DNA from: HGM10611 sp964384805
Lineage (GTDB): Bacteria; Bacillota_I; Bacilli_A; ML615J-28; CAG-313
Direction: 5' to 3'
DNA: 64,000 nt
Assembly (NCBI GenBank): GCA_964384805.1
Contig: CAYLLO010000002.1
Coordinates: forward strand, 1 to 64,000
Part shown: one piece after another, positions 17,543 to 27,485 of the stretch
Numbering within the stretch: the first letter of the stretch is position 1
How the letters are laid out: every line of letters begins with the position of its first letter
Notes under the pieces: model-generated
What the model was told of the DNA's origin: nothing
The model's input: the letters and a program-made list of their open reading frames with translations, nothing else
Database searches by the model: none
Program-made: the position numbers and the translations under genes

Positions 17543-19789
17543 TTATTTTTTTAAATTACCGTTTCTTTGGTTTTTTTTAAAAATGTAATATCCTACACCA
17601 ATAATTACAATTATTATGCTGATTCCAATACTAATATAAATCGGCAAATAATCTGTAACTACCTGATATTTATCTTTTAATTCGACTTCTCCAATTAATA
17701 ATTTATCAATTGTTACATCTATATTATTAGTGAACACCTCAACTACAATGTTATCTATGGCTCCATTAACTGTTACTTTTACTAAATCATAATCTGTCTT
17801 ATTAAATTTTAATATTGCGTCCGAAATTTGATATTTATGCATTATGCCATTTCCTATATCATAAACTAAAAAACCTTTAATATTATATTTTTTATCTTTT
17901 TGAATATTTCCTAGTTTTAAATGATAGTTTTTTAAATATGTATGATAAATATTCCACAGTTTATCTTCTTCATAAACTTCAAAAACAAGATCCTTCAAAG
18001 CTTTATCTAAATCATTAATGCTAAGATCTAATGATAAATAATCTTGTTCAATTTCTTTTATTTGAATAGCTGGTGATTGCTTTAAAACCTTAACGCTTAT
18101 ATATTTATCAATTTTAAATTCTTTTGTTTGGTAAACTAATTTATTAATTGTATATTGATAAACACCTCTTTGATTAAAATTATTTAATTCAACTATAACT
18201 TGATTATCTTCAATTGTAAAAGGTACTGACTCATTATTAATATAAACTTCTTGAAGTTTTTCAGAACTATAGTTGTTGATCTTAACTTTAACGTTTTGAT
18301 TTTGATTAATAATATAATCAGTGTTAATAAGTTCTTCTTCTTTATTATAATAATCTTCCACAACATGGAACATAATCTTTTTTTGATTCCCATTAGCATC
18401 ACTAATTACCAAAGTTTGTTCTCCAATATCATTTAAAGTTGCTCCTGAAATAACTGTTTTCCCATTGAGCAAACCATAACCAAAAAATTTTAATTTATAC
18501 CCAACTGGATAAATATGTTCATTTAAAACATTTAAATACTCTTCGACAATTACGTTATTCTTTAATTCAAAAGTGGTTTGATTATTAATATTAATTTCAA
18601 AAAAAGCCTCATATTTACCACTAATTTGTTTATTAAAAAAAGGCTCAATTTTCTTTAATTTTAAATCAAGCTTATGAATTATTGAAGATATCTTGATTTC
18701 TGATAAATCATTCATATCTATTTGTTCATTAAACTCACCATTAAAAATATTAACGACAATATCTTCCTGATGTTCTATTACATATTGATATATTGAAGCT
18801 TTTTGTAAATAATAATCTTGATAATAATAAATTGTTAAAACATTATTTTCTATTAATGCATATTCTAAAGAATTATTAATATTTAATTCATATAGTGTAT
18901 CACTCTTTGTTTTTAATTTAATTCCTTGTTTATCTTCCACTATTAAATAATCTAAATTATTATTAAATATCATTATACTTTTAGAATTATTTTCATATTG
19001 AAAATAATCTTTTTTTTGTAATTCACTATCCATAATATATATATGATGTATATCATCCGATTTTATTCTTACCAATAAATAACCATTCAAATAATCACTA
19101 CTTACCAATTCTTCAAATTGCCCATTATGATTAAAATAACAAGTGTTAATTATAATTCCTTGATTATTAATATGGGTTAAAAAGATTTTTTGTTCATTTA
19201 TACTCCCCACATTCATAAAAGGACTATTTATACTATGTGCATCTTTTGTGCCAATTATATAGTAATTATTATCTTGTACATATATTTTATTAAAATGCTC
19301 TTCACCTTCTCCCCCATAATAATATGTATGTAAATGTTTTAAATCTAAACTATATTTACTTATTACTGCATCTTTTTTAGAACTACCAACAATTATAATT
19401 TCATCATTATTTAAAGTTACATCTCCAATCCCAGTAATTTCTAAATAAACATCATTAACCACTTTGTTTTTCTTATTTATTTTTCTTAAAATAAAACCTT
19501 GCTTATTTTTACTTATTAAATATAAAAAATTGGAGTCTTGAGTATGTGTAAAATATTCTTCTTTAATACTAAAAATTTCAATATTTTGGTAGAAATATTT
19601 TATTTCTTCCGCATTAGTTAATAAATATCCATCGATAACTTCTTTTACATCATAATTACAATTTAATCCTAAAACTTTTTCAGTTTTAACCTCAAAAAAT
19701 TCGTTATTTTCTGCTTTACTTTCTAGTTGAAAAATGTTAAACATTCCCAAGCCAAGAGAAATTATAATTAATTTAATTATTTTTTTCAT
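17543..19789 (-). CDS. Single-pass surface protein, propeller and Ig-like ectodomain
   Basis: A signal peptide (to about residue 26), a long extracellular region and one C-terminal membrane helix (about 715-738) with a short basic tail indicate a type I membrane protein. The first about 350 residues contain repeated strands such as YYGGEGEEHFNKIYVQDNNY followed by YIIGTKDA, typical of beta-propeller blades. A later segment with LKFFGYGLLNGKTVISGATL and then DANGNQK resembles a bacterial Ig-like module. It shares this architecture and both motifs with the upstream gene, 12 bp away, so the two are paralogues in one operon. Function unknown; roles in adhesion or sensing are guesses. Confidence 0.75.
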   Translation of the reverse strand: MKKIIKLIIISLGLGMFNIFQLESKAENNEFFEVKTEKVLGLNCNYDVKEVIDGYLLTNAEEIKYFYQNIEIFSIKEEYFTHTQDSNFLYLISKNKQGFILRKINKKNKVVNDVYLEITGIGDVTLNNDEIIIVGSSKKDAVISKYSLDLKHLHTYYYGGEGEEHFNKIYVQDNNYYIIGTKDAHSINSPFMNVGSINEQKIFLTHINNQGIIINTCYFNHNGQFEELVSSDYLNGYLLVRIKSDDIHHIYIMDSELQKKDYFQYENNSKSIMIFNNNLDYLIVEDKQGIKLKTKSDTLYELNINNSLEYALIENNVLTIYYYQDYYLQKASIYQYVIEHQEDIVVNIFNGEFNEQIDMNDLSEIKISSIIHKLDLKLKKIEPFFNKQISGKYEAFFEININNQTTFELKNNVIVEEYLNVLNEHIYPVGYKLKFFGYGLLNGKTVISGATLNDIGEQTLVISDANGNQKKIMFHVVEDYYNKEEELINTDYIINQNQNVKVKINNYSSEKLQEVYINNESVPFTIEDNQVIVELNNFNQRGVYQYTINKLVYQTKEFKIDKYISVKVLKQSPAIQIKEIEQDYLSLDLSINDLDKALKDLVFEVYEEDKLWNIYHTYLKNYHLKLGNIQKDKKYNIKGFLVYDIGNGIMHKYQISDAILKFNKTDYDLVKVTVNGAIDNIVVEVFTNNIDVTIDKLLIGEVELKDKYQVVTDYLPIYISIGISIIIVIIGVGYYIFKKNQRNGNLKK

Positions 19790-19801
19790 AAAACTTTTCT
19801 C

Positions 19802-21715
19802 CTAATACTTTAATTTAACAACTATAAAACCTACCCCTATTGCGAGCAAAGCTGGAATAGTGTATACCCATTGCCAAGTTTTAACATTACCGATATGATT
19901 ATCGGTGATAGTAGGTATTATTTCACAATTCATTAATTGAGAGTTTTCAGACATTGTTTCAATTTCAATGTCATATGAAAAAGTTGGTTCTTCTGGAATA
20001 TACTTATCTATTGATAAATTACGAACTTCAAAATTAATTATTTGGGTTTCACCTCGATATCCCACTAGCTTTAGTTGATAAACCCCTTCTTCTTCTATTT
20101 GATAACCACTATTTATTAACTCATTATTTAAATAACCTAAAGAATTAAGATATATTTTTACTCCCAAATCATAGATACCCTTATCTTCCACTCCACAATC
20201 TGCTAGTACCCTTACTTCTTTACTCATTATTAAAATAAAATCATCTTCTATAAAATACTGAACATCATAAGAACCAAAATAATTTGTAACAACCTCATCA
20301 ATACTTTTATTTTTATCATATGTTACTTTTTTACCATTAATAATTACCGAATAATTATGATAATTAGGTTTTGAAGAATCTACTATCGTCTCTCCCAATG
20401 ATTGTATTTTAAGATATGAAAGTTGATGAATCGTTATTTTATCTAAATTATGATTACTTTCAAAAATTTTATTGGTCAATATTTGAATATTACTATCTTC
20501 TGATATTTTTCCTGCAATACGATGTTCATAAATTAATTCTAGTTCCGCATTTATTACTAAATAATCATAATAATCTGCTTCATGATATAGTATAGTTAAT
20601 AAACCGTCATGATATTGACTGTCTACATATTCTCCTATTTTAGGATATTCCTTTATTTTTATATATCCATCTTTTAAAGTTATTTTACCTATCTCAAATA
20701 TATCTTTACCTTCTAATAACACATAGATATTTTCATCATAAAGATAAACATTTTTTAATTCGACTTCTTCTGAATAATTCATTGTTTTAGTTTTTAAATA
20801 ATTACCAAGAGCATCAATATTAACCAATTTAAGTGTTTCTAAATCAGTTTGATAAACTAAATATAACTTATCTAAGTGGTTTAAAAAATACAACTTTTCA
20901 AAATTTACTTCATTCGGTTCCGTACCTACTTGAGTTATCTCATATGAATTTTTATCAACACTCATAATAAAATACCTTCCTGATTTTTGATTTTCTAAAA
21001 ATTCACCATCTGTTGAATCGGTTAATCCCATTAAAAGATAACTAGAATCAGTGACCTCTAGTTTATATGCTACATCAGTTGCCGTACCACCAATTCTTTT
21101 GCTGCAAAGCTTAAAACCATCACTCCGACAAGCACATAAAATGATATCATAATTAGAATATAAACTATTCCAAATTTTTCCCGTAAAAACAAAAACATCT
21201 CCATCTACCACAAGATCATTTATTTCTACTTCTGCATTATAATACAATTGGACCTCTTTAGTAACTACATTATCTTCTATGATATACATATAAATATGCC
21301 CTTTATTATTTTCTACATCAGTTAAATATTTAACAATTAATAACTGTTTATTTTCATTTAAAACCTCTATTTTCTCTAAAATCATCGGATAATCTTTAAA
21401 CGTATTAATAGTATACGAATTTAAAGCAAAATATGCTTTTTCTTCGTTGCTAATTACTACCACTTTGCGTTTCACTTTAATTCCTTCTTCTAAAGATTGA
21501 TAAAGAATTTCATATTCACCAGGTACATCACTTGCTACTTTATTCTCTATTATCACATACCCTTCAACTTCATAAAAAGTCTTATCAACATTTCCTTCTA
21601 AAATTATCAATGGTTTCATTTTTTCTTCTTCAATCGCATGTACTGGTATATACATAAAATACGCAGTAAAAACCATTAACGTAATCATCACTAACATTAA
21701 AATTTTTAATTTCAT
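19802..21715 (-). CDS. Single-pass surface protein paralogous to its downstream neighbour
   Basis: A signal peptide (about 1-28), an N-terminal Ig-like segment (about 33-90), propeller-like strands including RIGGTATDVAYKLEV and then SYLLMGLTDSTDG, an Ig-like module with KIYLNSLGYLNNELINSGY, and a C-terminal membrane helix (about 614-634) ending VVKLKY. The blade motif and the LNxxxxxSG motif align with those of the downstream protein. At 637 residues it is shorter. It is the first gene of the two-gene operon. No catalytic motif is visible. The unknown function of the pair is discussed as a finding. Confidence 0.75.
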   Translation of the reverse strand: MKLKILMLVMITLMVFTAYFMYIPVHAIEEEKMKPLIILEGNVDKTFYEVEGYVIIENKVASDVPGEYEILYQSLEEGIKVKRKVVVISNEEKAYFALNSYTINTFKDYPMILEKIEVLNENKQLLIVKYLTDVENNKGHIYMYIIEDNVVTKEVQLYYNAEVEINDLVVDGDVFVFTGKIWNSLYSNYDIILCACRSDGFKLCSKRIGGTATDVAYKLEVTDSSYLLMGLTDSTDGEFLENQKSGRYFIMSVDKNSYEITQVGTEPNEVNFEKLYFLNHLDKLYLVYQTDLETLKLVNIDALGNYLKTKTMNYSEEVELKNVYLYDENIYVLLEGKDIFEIGKITLKDGYIKIKEYPKIGEYVDSQYHDGLLTILYHEADYYDYLVINAELELIYEHRIAGKISEDSNIQILTNKIFESNHNLDKITIHQLSYLKIQSLGETIVDSSKPNYHNYSVIINGKKVTYDKNKSIDEVVTNYFGSYDVQYFIEDDFILIMSKEVRVLADCGVEDKGIYDLGVKIYLNSLGYLNNELINSGYQIEEEGVYQLKLVGYRGETQIINFEVRNLSIDKYIPEEPTFSYDIEIETMSENSQLMNCEIIPTITDNHIGNVKTWQWVYTIPALLAIGVGFIVVKLKY

Positions 21716-21786
21716 TTTTCCACCCCTTCACTTATAATAATACTGATTTATTTATGCTTTTACTTTTGGGAAAAATGGTTAAAAAA

Positions 21787-21818
21787 GAAAAAACTTCCAG
21801 AGTTTTTACTCTAAAAGT
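21787..21818 (-). terminator. Terminator of ackA
   Basis: ACTTCCAGAG (21793-21802) pairs with CTCTAAAAGT (21809-21818) on the minus-strand RNA using two G-U pairs, followed by a T run. It is 19 bp past the ackA stop. Confidence 0.8.
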
Positions 21819-21836
21819 CTTCATTTTTGGAGAAAT

Positions 21837-23075
21837 TTACTTACTTAAACGAACTACATCTCTTGCGATAACAAGTTCTTCGTTAGTAGGAATAATATAT
21901 ACTTGGATTTTTGAATTAGGTGTTGCAATATTAGTAATCTTACCACGAATACAATTATCCCAATTTAATTCATTGTTAATTTCAACACCTAAGGCTGTTA
22001 AGCGACTACATACATGTTCACGTAAATATGCACTATTTTCACCAATACCAGCAGTAAAGACAATTGCATCACATCCCCCCATTAATACATAGTAACTTCC
22101 AATATAGTCACAAATTCTCTTAAATTGAACTTCAAATGCTAAACGACATCTTTCAGCAAGTTCTTTTTCTTCAGTAGTTGCACTTTCTTTTTGTCCTGCA
22201 ATAATCGCATTTTCTAAATCACGAGAATCATGTGATAGCCCAGACATTCCTAAATATCCAGATTTTTTATTTAAAATGTTGATAATTTCATCTAATTTCA
22301 ATTTTCTTTGTTCAGCAATATAGCTAATTACTGTTGGATCCATATGTCCACTTCTTGTTCCCATTGGAAATCCATCAAGAGGAGTAAGTCCCATTGTTGT
22401 ATCTAAGCACTTACCATCTTTAACAGCAGTAATAGATGCTCCATTCCCAATATGACAAGTAATAACTTTAGAACCAACAATAGGTGTATTAGTAGTTTCT
22501 AAATATACACGTGAAACATAGGCATGACTAGTACCATGTGCTCCATATTTTCTAACTTTATTTTCAGTATACCATTCATATGGAGTCCCATATAAATAAT
22601 TTTCTCTTGGCATAGTTTGATGAAACGCTGTATCAAACACAACAACATTTAAAACTCCTGGTAATGCTTTTTCAAATGCTTCAATTCCCACTAAGTGCGC
22701 AGGGTTATGTAATGGAGCAAGTGGAATTAATTCTTTGATCTTTGCTTTGACATCTTCAGTAACAACTGCTGAATCACTGAAGTATGGCCCCCCTTGAACA
22801 ACACGATGTCCTACCCCAGTTATTTCATCTAAACTTTCCACAATTTTTAATTCTTTTAGACCATCTAATACTAATTGTACTCCTAATGCATGATTAGCAA
22901 CTGGTAATTCTCGATCTAGAACTACTTTCCCATCTACCTTAAAAAAGTAGTGAGACATCAAACCTTCCCCAATTCTTTCAACTAATCCGCTGCAAATTAA
23001 TTTTTCTTCAGGCATTTCTAATAATTGAAATTTAATAGATGAACTACCTGCATTAACAGCCATAATTTTACTCAT
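21837..23075 (-). CDS. ackA: Acetate kinase
   Basis: AckA makes ATP and acetate from acetyl phosphate, the energy-yielding end of acetate fermentation. The family start VNAGSSSIKFQLLE, GHRVVQGG with the substrate Arg, FDTAFHQTMP with the transition-state Asp, CHIGNGASI, PMGTRSGHMDP and FTAGIGENS are intact. At 412 residues it is slightly longer than usual (about 400) but in range. No pta gene is adjacent; the YtxK-like gene lies upstream, as in Bacillus. Confidence 0.98.
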   Translation of the reverse strand: MSKIMAVNAGSSSIKFQLLEMPEEKLICSGLVERIGEGLMSHYFFKVDGKVVLDRELPVANHALGVQLVLDGLKELKIVESLDEITGVGHRVVQGGPYFSDSAVVTEDVKAKIKELIPLAPLHNPAHLVGIEAFEKALPGVLNVVVFDTAFHQTMPRENYLYGTPYEWYTENKVRKYGAHGTSHAYVSRVYLETTNTPIVGSKVITCHIGNGASITAVKDGKCLDTTMGLTPLDGFPMGTRSGHMDPTVISYIAEQRKLKLDEIINILNKKSGYLGMSGLSHDSRDLENAIIAGQKESATTEEKELAERCRLAFEVQFKRICDYIGSYYVLMGGCDAIVFTAGIGENSAYLREHVCSRLTALGVEINNELNWDNCIRGKITNIATPNSKIQVYIIPTNEELVIARDVVRLSK

Positions 23076-23168
23076 AATTTTCCTCCTTATTCACCATATA
23101 ATTGATATCTTTGTAGCTATATGAATTATATCACATTTTATAAAAATAAACCAATTATTTTATCAATT

Positions 23169-24161
23169 TTATTCCTCTAATTGTTTTTTTATTTCCTTAA
23201 TAACTTCTAAAAATTTTTTTCTATCTTTTAAGTCTGGTAAACTAACAATATTAGTAGCCCCTTGTTTTACCTTATCTAAAATTAAAATTGCTTTAGGTGC
23301 AGTTTGAAAAAAGCTTTGAGGCAAAACAATCAAAGATTTAATTAAAACTTTATCATTTAATATTTTTTTAAACTCACCTGAACCAGGATGTTCAAAAAAA
23401 TCAAAATCAATTAAGTACATATATTTAGTTTTATCATGTCCACTATCTAAATGTTTTTCAATCGCAAGATAAGGAAAATAAGTAACTCCCGCTTGCCGAA
23501 GTTTAGAATCATACAATGGGTCATCATAATCATAACTTGCTAAATCAGCAATTATTAAATCAACATTAGAAATGACAATACTTAAAGCATCTTGATTATA
23601 AAGAGTAGCGTCGATATCCATAAAATTATTAATTGTATTGGCATAATTAGCAAGAATATTACTAGATTCAATACCAACAAAATGAATCGGTAAATTAATT
23701 TGATTATTAATATTTAATACTAAATTACCAACTCCATAATTAATATCTAATATTTGATATTTACCTCTAATTGGTTTTTGATATTTTCTAATAATATCTT
23801 GGGGTTTATCTACGTTTTTTAGTAATGACTCTATTAAGTAACAACAGATTATACTTACCGCATCAGGAGTAATAATATCTAACGAAAAATTAGCATGTTT
23901 GAAACCTTTAATACTTAATAACAAAAAAACTTTACGCAATTCTTCTTTATTTAATTCTAATTTATCTAATTGTACAAAAACTTCATTTAATTTTTCAAGA
24001 GTTTCTTCTTCTAAATTAAGTGATTTTTCTTCCATATATGAAGTTAAAACTTTACTTAAACAATCTAAGTATGTCGTTTCTTTTTCTTCATAATATAGTA
24101 AACTTGCGTAATCCAATAAATCAGTCAATTGATTTATTTTTTGATTATCTACTTTCATCAT
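23169..24161 (-). CDS. YtxK-like class I methyltransferase-fold protein
   Basis: The protein has a Rossmann methyltransferase core: DINYGVGNLVLNI as motif I, FVGIESSNILANYA, then VDLIIADLASYDYDD where N6-DNA methylases have (N/D)PP(Y/F). The catalytic NPPY-type motif is missing; YtxK relatives usually keep a Pro (DLPVGYYP), but here it is ADLASY. The C-terminal part LIVLPQSFFQTAPKAILIL is family-like. Its position next to ackA matches Bacillus ytxK. Methyltransferase activity is doubtful. It overlaps the upstream flavoprotein gene by 17 nt, and AGAGGA precedes the tandem ATGs. Confidence 0.8.
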   Translation of the reverse strand: MMKVDNQKINQLTDLLDYASLLYYEEKETTYLDCLSKVLTSYMEEKSLNLEEETLEKLNEVFVQLDKLELNKEELRKVFLLLSIKGFKHANFSLDIITPDAVSIICCYLIESLLKNVDKPQDIIRKYQKPIRGKYQILDINYGVGNLVLNINNQINLPIHFVGIESSNILANYANTINNFMDIDATLYNQDALSIVISNVDLIIADLASYDYDDPLYDSKLRQAGVTYFPYLAIEKHLDSGHDKTKYMYLIDFDFFEHPGSGEFKKILNDKVLIKSLIVLPQSFFQTAPKAILILDKVKQGATNIVSLPDLKDRKKFLEVIKEIKKQLEE

Positions 24162-25410
24162 TATTTTTTCCTCTTATTTTCTTAACAATATCGCTTCCAG
24201 CAACATAACCACTAGTCCATGCCCACTGTAAATTATATCCACCACATTCACCATCAATATCTAATAATTCACCTGTAATATATACTTTAGGTAATTTTTT
24301 TAATTCTAAAGTTTCTTTTCTAACTTCATTAACAATAACTCCCCCAATAGTTACTTGAGATTTATCAAAATCATAGGTTCCTTTAATATCTAAAACAAAA
24401 TTTTTAAGTTTTTCAATTATTTTACTTAAATCTTTAATTGTAAGTTCACTAATCAAACAATTAAAATCAATTCTACAATCTTTGAGAATTTTATATCCTA
24501 TCATTTTATTAATTAAGCCAATAAATAAAACTTCAACCATTTGATTACCATATGTTTGTTGCTTCTTTTCAAAGTATTTTAATACATTTTCCTTACTCAT
24601 ATTAGGCAATAAGTCTAAACTTATAATATATTTATTATAATTATCTCTACGACGATTTAAATACGTTGAGGCTTGCATTAAAACGATTCCACTAAAACCA
24701 TCATTTTTAAATAATACCTCTCCTAATTCTGACCAATAAACTTTTTCCGTTTTTTTATTTTTAATAATAACATTACATTTAACCCTAATCCCATCTAAAC
24801 TTTTAAATGTATAATTATCAACTTTTAAACCGACAAGTCCTGGTATTGGTTTAGCAATTTCAATTTTAAAATCTTTTAATAAGCTATACCCACTACCATT
24901 AGACCCTAGAACAGATGATGACATACCTCCTACCGCTAAAACAACATAATCGGCTATAATCACTTCTCCTCTATTTGATTCTAATGAATACTGGTCATTA
25001 ACAACATTTATTTTTTTAACTTCTACAGAAGTTCTTACCTCTATCCCTAATTTTTCAATCATTAGACGCAAGACATCTACAACACTACTAGCATTTTCAG
25101 TAATTGGATAAACACGTCCCTCTGTTAAAACTTTACTCATTAAACCTAATTCTTCAAAAAAATTCAAAGTTTCAGTATATCCAAATCTTTTAAGTAGGTA
25201 ATGTACAAAATCAGGGTTATTGTATTTATTATCTGACATCAACTCATTACTGAAATTACAACGTCCATTCCCAGTCGCTAGAAGTTTCTTTCCTACTCTA
25301 TCTAAACGTTCTAAAATCACTACTTTAACATCAGAACCTAATTCTTTTTTAATTATAATACTAGTCATTAATCCTGATGCTCCACCACCAACAATCACAA
25401 CACTTTTCAT
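24145..25410 (-). CDS. HI0933-family FAD-dependent oxidoreductase
   Basis: A flavoprotein of the HI0933/YhiN type. The N-terminal dinucleotide site VVIVGGGASGLMTSI, then ERLDRVGKKLLATGNGRCNFSN (split here as RVGKKLLATGNGRCN), VLAVGGMS, and the C-terminal GELLDIDGECGGYNLQWAW with WTSGYVAGS are diagnostic. The family's physiological substrate is not established. The frame is open to 25461, but the ATG at 25410 follows GAGGT at six bases and starts exactly at the first strand of the Rossmann fold, so it is preferred. It shares an operon with the YtxK-like gene. Confidence 0.92.
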   Translation of the reverse strand: MKSVVIVGGGASGLMTSIIIKKELGSDVKVVILERLDRVGKKLLATGNGRCNFSNELMSDNKYNNPDFVHYLLKRFGYTETLNFFEELGLMSKVLTEGRVYPITENASSVVDVLRLMIEKLGIEVRTSVEVKKINVVNDQYSLESNRGEVIIADYVVLAVGGMSSSVLGSNGSGYSLLKDFKIEIAKPIPGLVGLKVDNYTFKSLDGIRVKCNVIIKNKKTEKVYWSELGEVLFKNDGFSGIVLMQASTYLNRRRDNYNKYIISLDLLPNMSKENVLKYFEKKQQTYGNQMVEVLFIGLINKMIGYKILKDCRIDFNCLISELTIKDLSKIIEKLKNFVLDIKGTYDFDKSQVTIGGVIVNEVRKETLELKKLPKVYITGELLDIDGECGGYNLQWAWTSGYVAGSDIVKKIRGKNNDESR

Positions 25411-25484
25411 AACATACCTCATATTATATACGATTATACCACATTTTAGTATTTTATGCATACTTATAAACTCCGTTTTTTATA

Positions 25485-25522
25485 ACAAAAAAGAGTAAGA
25501 ATTTCAATTGTAAAATCCTTAC
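25485..25522 (-). terminator. Terminator after ytfJ
   Basis: GTAAGAATTT (25495-25504) and AAATCCTTAC (25513-25522) form a 10-bp stem with one G-U on the minus strand and a T run. It ends the ytfI-ytfJ transcript. Confidence 0.8.
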
Positions 25523-25562
25523 CCACTTTTTGATTGTATTATTAGTTTTTAATAGTCCCTTT

Positions 25563-25967
25563 TTATTCTTTTTCAACTACATGAACAAATGGTGATTTCT
25601 TATTATTAACTTTATTAATTAAACTATTAACTAAATCATTAACACTATCTATCGTTTTTTCTAAAATATGCGAATCTTCAGCCAAATGTAAAACTTTGAC
25701 TTCATCATTTATACATGATATAAAAGCAATCGGCATTAACGTCATTGTCCCTGCCATAGCTCCTCCAAATGGAGGATTTTCAACGCTTTCTTTTTTCATT
25801 TTTTGATCCATTCCTCCACTTACAAAACCACATTTGACTTTAGCAATTGGAATTAATACGCCATTACCAACATTAATTGGATCACCAACAATCATTCCAA
25901 CTTTTAACATTTGCTTTAAATTATCTAATGAAACATTTAATAAATTTGTAATTTGATGTTCTCCCAT
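25563..25967 (-). CDS. ytfJ: YtfJ/GerW-family sporulation protein
   Basis: This small protein (134 residues) belongs to the YtfJ (GerW) family, linked to spore germination in Bacillus. Typical features are the start region LKQMLKVGMIVGDPI, GVLIPIAKVKCGFVSGG, the gapped GGAMAGTMTLMPIAFI block and the final VHVVEKE. It begins at the last base of ytfI and is co-transcribed with it. It adds to the cotJ evidence that the organism sporulates. Biochemical role unknown. Confidence 0.93.
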   Translation of the reverse strand: MGEHQITNLLNVSLDNLKQMLKVGMIVGDPINVGNGVLIPIAKVKCGFVSGGMDQKMKKESVENPPFGGAMAGTMTLMPIAFISCINDEVKVLHLAEDSHILEKTIDSVNDLVNSLINKVNNKKSPFVHVVEKE

Positions 25968-26464
25968 TATGACACCCCTTCCTTAATTATCATTTTAAAT
26001 TCTTGATAATTACTTAAAATTATTATAACCAATTTTAGTAAGCTAATACTTATCTTTAGTTTACCTTCTATTTTTTTATGATTTATGGCCATATTATAAC
26101 TTTCTTTATTTACTTTTTTGACCATTGTATAAAGTCTATTTTTAATCATAAGTAAGGTCATATGGCTTAAAAAAACAATATATGGACTATCACTTACCTT
26201 AAATCCAACTTTTATTTCTATTTCTTCAATAATACTAGCTTTAAGTATCTTATTAACAATAGGTTGCTGAAACTTCTTAATATTTACCAAAATTCTTTTG
26301 AACTTTAATTTTTTTTCTGGTTTTATATTTAGTTTTTTCTTATATATTTTCCCAATTATTAAATAAGCTGAAAGTTCATCTTTTTTTTCTACTCTCAGTT
26401 CCACTTTAAGTAGCATTAAAATAACTAATACAATAATTGCTCCTGCTACTACCTTATAGTACAT
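25967..26464 (-). CDS. ytfI: DUF2953-family membrane protein YtfI
   Basis: An N-terminal membrane helix (VAGAIIVLVILMLL) is followed by a charged segment with LRVEKKDELSAYLIIGKIY and a Lys-rich region. Size (165 residues), topology and direct linkage to ytfJ match the YtfI/DUF2953 family, which pairs with YtfJ in sporulating Firmicutes. Sequence conservation is weak; much of the assignment rests on context. Confidence 0.75.
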   Translation of the reverse strand: MYYKVVAGAIIVLVILMLLKVELRVEKKDELSAYLIIGKIYKKKLNIKPEKKLKFKRILVNIKKFQQPIVNKILKASIIEEIEIKVGFKVSDSPYIVFLSHMTLLMIKNRLYTMVKKVNKESYNMAINHKKIEGKLKISISLLKLVIIILSNYQEFKMIIKEGVS

Positions 26465-26546
26465 ATTATCCCTCCCCCTAATATTTTTAACTTTTTTTCT
26501 TTTTTTATTAATACTTTATGTTAAAATATATTAAAGGATTAGAAGT

Positions 26547-27485
26547 ATGAATAGAATTAGAAATTATCGAACCATTAAATTAATTAAATTTTACCAAAAA
26601 CATAAGCGCATTTCGGGAAGATGTCACTTTATTCCTAGTTGTTCAAATTATGCAATTGAGGCATATCAAAAGTTTAATTGGTTTTATGCCTCCCTTTTAA
26701 CTGGTTTTAGAATTTTACGTTGTCATCCATTTGCTAGAAGAAGGGTAGACTTGGTCCCCCTAACTAAAGAGGAGAAAAAAACGCAAAAAATTCTCTCTTC
26801 CCTAAAACAACAATATGACTCTTTTTATATTGATACCATTTTGAAACATTCATATTTATATCCAATGGAAAATGTTGATTATGCTATTTTAACTATTGAA
26901 TATTTGTATGGTTTTAACTTATTTGTTGGTAAATCTACTTATAATAAATTAGAATATTTAGGGAAAAACTATGTAAGATGTAATTTTATAAATAATAATA
27001 AACCACTTATTAATCAACAAGAAGTTAACAAGTATTTAACTATTTTAACTCTGCTAAATGATTATGGATTTATTAACTTTACTAATCAATTTTGGAATTT
27101 TGACGATTTACATCATAGTCAAACATACATCAATAATAGTTGTATTGATTATGGAGTTTGTAGTACAAAAGATTTACCTATCACTTTTTGGAAAAAACAA
27201 ATAGAAAATTTTTTTATTGAACAAACAATAATTGGTTTTGAAAATACTAATAAAGAAATGTTGTCATATTTCCAGAAGGAATGGCAAGCAATTGTTGTGG
27301 AAAGTGAAAATCTAACTCCTAAATTAATACACTCTCTTAAAAATAAAATCATTATTGTAACCGGCAATAATTTAACAAATCCTAAAATATCATATTTTTT
27401 AAATTGTATTGTCCGTTTTTATTATCAGGATGAAATATTTGATTTAAATAAATATAATATCTTAATTCCTAAAGAAAAGAGTTGA
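26547..27485 (+). CDS. YidD-domain protein with a 230-residue unknown extension
   Basis: Residues 1-75 match YidD, the membrane protein insertion efficiency factor: CHFIPSCSNYAIEAYQKF, then GFRILRCHPFARR and VDLVP. YidD is normally 70-90 residues, works at the inner membrane face and neighbours rnpA/yidC. Here the frame continues to 312 residues with a Tyr/Asn/Ile-rich soluble-looking region without recognised motif. Its end (KNKIIIVTGNNL, then FYYQDEIFDLNKYNILIP) has Rossmann-like strand pattern. AAAGGATTAG precedes the start. The gene is on the opposite strand from its neighbours and ends in a shared terminator with rubrerythrin. Confidence 0.85.
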   Translation: MNRIRNYRTIKLIKFYQKHKRISGRCHFIPSCSNYAIEAYQKFNWFYASLLTGFRILRCHPFARRRVDLVPLTKEEKKTQKILSSLKQQYDSFYIDTILKHSYLYPMENVDYAILTIEYLYGFNLFVGKSTYNKLEYLGKNYVRCNFINNNKPLINQQEVNKYLTILTLLNDYGFINFTNQFWNFDDLHHSQTYINNSCIDYGVCSTKDLPITFWKKQIENFFIEQTIIGFENTNKEMLSYFQKEWQAIVVESENLTPKLIHSLKNKIIIVTGNNLTNPKISYFLNCIVRFYYQDEIFDLNKYNILIPKEKS

